Program-made: the position numbers and the translations under genes
Shown here: in pieces, positions 62,228 to 64,000 of the stretch
How the letters are laid out: every line of letters begins with the position of its first letter
How positions within the stretch are numbered: position 1 is the first letter of the stretch
Source: Luteimonas panaciterrae
GTDB taxonomy: Bacteria > Pseudomonadota > Gammaproteobacteria > Xanthomonadales > Xanthomonadaceae
Length of the DNA stretch: 64,000 nt
Direction of reading: 5' to 3'
Assembly: GCF_020511115.1 (NCBI RefSeq)
Contig: NZ_JAJAVH010000004.1
Coordinates: forward strand, 544,049 to 608,048
Notes under the pieces: generated by a model
What the model saw: only the letters and a program-made list of their open reading frames with translations
The model's database searches: none
What the model was told of the DNA's origin: nothing

Positions 62228-62794
62228 ATGGCTATTTTCCAGCCGAACTCCGCCAAGAACCCCCTGCCCTTCGGCGAACAATCCACGCCGCCTGCACAGC
62301 CCGTGCGCGAGGCCACGCCTGCCGTCGCCGACTTCGCCGATTTCACGCCGCCGACCGCGCAGCCCGCCACGCCGCGTCCGGCGCCGCAGCCGGAAGCCAA
62401 GGAATCGGTGATCGCCGCCGATCTCACCATCGAAGGCAAGATCGAAGGCACCGGCCATGTCCGCATCGCCGGCAAGTTCAAGGGCGACGTCAACGTCCAG
62501 GGCGATCTCACCATCGAGAACGGCGCCAAGCTCAACGGCGGCGTGCGCGCGAAGAAAGTCACCGTGGCCGGTGAACTCGAAGGCAACATCGAATCGGCTT
62601 CCAACGTCGAACTGCTGCCTTCCTCGCTGCTGATCGGCGACCTCAAGGCCGGCTCCCTTACCGTCTCCGCCGGCGCGCGCATCCGCGGCCACGTCGAATG
62701 CGGCTGGCCCGAGAAGGAATCCACATCCACGAAGAGCAACGGCAAGGCATCCGCCGCCAAGGCCGAATCGGAAGAAGCCACTTCGATCCAGTGA
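62228..62794 (+). CDS. Bactofilin (DUF583)
   Basis: This 188-residue cytoskeletal protein has a Pro-rich N-terminus (1-60) and a bactofilin beta-helix (about 62-160) with VIAADLTIEGKIEGTGHVRI, GDVNVQGDLTIENGAKLNG and GGVRAKKVTVAGELEGNIE repeats. A Lys/Ser/Glu-rich tail follows. Bactofilins form polymers at the membrane that position cell-wall or stalk proteins. The ATG at 62228 has a GAGGA site. A zinc-ribbon protein gene follows after ten bases. Confidence 0.93.
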   Translation: MAIFQPNSAKNPLPFGEQSTPPAQPVREATPAVADFADFTPPTAQPATPRPAPQPEAKESVIAADLTIEGKIEGTGHVRIAGKFKGDVNVQGDLTIENGAKLNGGVRAKKVTVAGELEGNIESASNVELLPSSLLIGDLKAGSLTVSAGARIRGHVECGWPEKESTSTKSNGKASAAKAESEEATSIQ

Positions 62795-62804
62795 GCTCAA
62801 TTTC

Positions 62805-63167
62805 GTGAGCAACAATGCCCGTCCGGGCACGGCAGGTGCCACGCGCACCTGCCCCCATTGCAAGACCCGCATCCTCGAAAGCGCGGCCGTGTGCCCCGCG
62901 TGCAAGCATTACCTGCGGATCGACTCGCCTAACTCGCCGCTCGCACAGCCGATGCCTTCACCGCTCAAGGTGGAGGGGATCATTCGACATCCCGCGGATG
63001 GTGGTTCCTGGGAATATCAGGTTGTCATCACCGTACGGGATGAGCGTGGTGACGAAGTGTCACGACACGTTGTCGGGGTTGGCGCGCTGCATCCGAATGA
63101 GCAGCGGACGTTTTCGTTGGCGGTGGAGATGTTTACGCCTGCTGTTAAGGGTGGGCGGCGGCATTGA
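62805..63167 (+). CDS. Zinc-ribbon protein downstream of bactofilin
   Basis: The 120-residue product starts with GTG. The N-terminal zinc ribbon has CPHCKTR and CPACKHYLR (Cys16/19/30/33). The C-terminal part is beta-rich (GGSWEYQVVITVRDERGDE, HVVGVGALHPNEQRTFSL), perhaps a small beta-sandwich. It is coupled to the bactofilin gene and may bind the polymer. The last 255 bases of the gene are exactly duplicated in inverted orientation at the window end. Confidence 0.75.
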   Translation: MSNNARPGTAGATRTCPHCKTRILESAAVCPACKHYLRIDSPNSPLAQPMPSPLKVEGIIRHPADGGSWEYQVVITVRDERGDEVSRHVVGVGALHPNEQRTFSLAVEMFTPAVKGGRRH

Positions 63168-63293
63168 GTCACGCCTGGCCTTTTTTGGCATCCGGCCCTA
63201 ACTTCGTTGAAGAGCAGAAGCGTTTCGCCCCTTCGGGGCGAGTTCATTTCTTTTGGTAAGCCCCAAAAGAAACGAACCAAAGAAAAACGCTTT
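62913..63293 (+). repeat. Left arm of the large inverted duplication
   Basis: These 381 bases, covering the last 255 bases of the zinc-ribbon gene and the following non-coding DNA, are matched exactly in reverse complement by 63620-64000. The positional sum is constant at 126,913. The arm may extend further left, since the partner runs off the window. Confidence 0.9.
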
Positions 63294-63619
63294 TCTCGAC
63301 ACAGCAATCCCATGGCGGAGAACGCCCCAGGATTTTCCGACTCGCCATCCATGGCTCGGTCGGAAAACGGCGGGCATCCTGCCCGCCGCCCTTCGGGTCT
63401 AGGCACATCGCGGCTCGCAGGGATTCTTAGCAGCCAAGAACAAGAGCTGAGCTTGCTCGGCTTTGTTTCACCTTCCGCTTCTAAAGATGCTCGAACGCCC
63501 TCACCAACCAGAGACCCGGAGGGCGGCGCACAGGGATGTGCGCCGTTTTTCGACCGAGCCATGGATGGCGAGTCGAAAAATCCCGATAGCAACGAAACCC
63601 TTGGGCTGCTTCGTCGGGG
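63294..63619. repeat. Imperfect palindromic centre of the inverted duplication
   Basis: The spacer is itself an inverted repeat that has diverged. The block ACTCGCCATCCATGGCTCGG (63339-63358) pairs in reverse with sequence near 63555-63574, and a hairpin GGCGGGCA TCC TGCCCGCC (63369-63387) is mirrored by GGCGCACA GGGA TGTGCGCC (63525-63544). It has long open frames on both strands, but I consider them by-products of the repeat. Confidence 0.75.
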
Positions 63620-64000
63620 AAAGCGTTTTTCTTTGGTTCGTTTCTTTTGGGGCTTACCAAAAGAAATGAACTCGCCCCGAAGGGGCGAAACGCTTCTGCT
63701 CTTCAACGAAGTTAGGGCCGGATGCCAAAAAAGGCCAGGCGTGACTCAATGCCGCCGCCCACCCTTAACAGCAGGCGTAAACATCTCCACCGCCAACGAA
63801 AACGTCCGCTGCTCATTCGGATGCAGCGCGCCAACCCCGACAACGTGTCGTGACACTTCGTCACCACGCTCATCCCGTACGGTGATGACAACCTGATATT
63901 CCCAGGAACCACCATCCGCGGGATGTCGAATGATCCCCTCCACCTTGAGCGGTGAAGGCATCGGCTGTGCGAGCGGCGAGTTAGGCGAGTCGATCCGCAG
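63620..64000 (-). repeat. Right arm of the large inverted duplication, cut by window edge
   Basis: Exact reverse complement of 62913-63293. It contains the 3' end of a second zinc-ribbon gene and continues past base 64000. Confidence 0.9.
63746..64000 (-). CDS. Second copy of the zinc-ribbon gene, 3' part only
   Basis: The last 84 codons and the stop of the gene at 62805-63167 recur exactly in reverse orientation. The first codon seen is Leu (LRIDSPNS). The 5' end lies outside the window, so it is unknown whether a complete gene, or bactofilin too, is duplicated. An assembly artefact is possible. Confidence 0.6.
   Translation of the reverse strand: MRIDSPNSPLAQPMPSPLKVEGIIRHPADGGSWEYQVVITVRDERGDEVSRHVVGVGALHPNEQRTFSLAVEMFTPAVKGGRRH

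Noticed and set aside
63017..63896. Two 229-codon frames on opposite strands in the palindrome
   Set aside because: They start with identical sequence because of the inverted repeat, and their ends read antisense through the zinc-ribbon gene copies. There is no ribosome-binding site or family.

Overview
The window looks like chromosomal DNA of a high-GC gammaproteobacterium of the Lysobacterales (Xanthomonadales) type. This rests on the gene families (a Xanthomonas/Caulobacter-type TonB receptor, leucine dehydrogenase plus fused isobutyryl-CoA mutase, YaeQ, bactofilin, RAYT transposase, several secreted hydrolases) and on strongly GC-biased codon use; the assignment is inference. No rRNA, tRNA or CRISPR array was recognised.

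Layout. 1-11.4 kb: housekeeping and small regulatory units: an HD hydrolase/DUF998/RNA 2',3'-phosphodiesterase operon, phosphoglycerate mutase, two regulator-transporter pairs (LysR-MFS, AraC-Fsr), a transglutaminase-like/TPR protein, an SdpR-type repressor with a cupin-DUF2867 protein, a PhnB-like protein and a DksA-type zinc finger. 11.5-16 kb: a secreted beta-helix protein, acetyltransferases and a MarR-GNAT fusion with a near-perfect operator at its start codon. 16-24 kb: a cell-wall-sugar locus made of a TonB receptor, a secreted NagZ/AmiE-type fusion and a very unusual MurQ/GCKR-like lipoprotein. 24-34 kb: exported or metal-dependent hydrolases, including a PhaZ7-like polyhydroxyalkanoate depolymerase, an SGNH hydrolase, a serine hydrolase, an M14 peptidase and a GH18 chitinase. 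34-40.5 kb: UPF0178, YaeQ, a membrane-anchored Mrr-type protein and an SPFH/zinc-ribbon/small-membrane-protein operon.

40.6-46.4 kb is an accessory island. It starts with an AT-rich two-gene operon (SF1 helicase plus an unknown 212-residue protein), then a REP-associated transposase, then an oppositely oriented operon in which an HNH-like/HEPN fusion protein precedes a PD-(D/E)xK-like nuclease. I consider these two operons the best candidates for undescribed anti-phage systems.

46.5-61 kb carries branched-chain amino acid catabolism (IcmF, leucine dehydrogenase, isovaleryl-CoA dehydrogenase, thiolase, methylcrotonyl-CoA carboxylase beta subunit), interleaved with a papain/alpha-beta-hydrolase fusion, an alpha-carbonic anhydrase and two alanine-repeat lipoproteins. 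61-64 kb holds an SDR, a bactofilin with a zinc-ribbon partner, and a large inverted duplication centred near 63,456 that runs off the window end.

Coordinates of starts were chosen from ribosome-binding sites and family lengths. Functional calls are by recognition of motifs without database searches.
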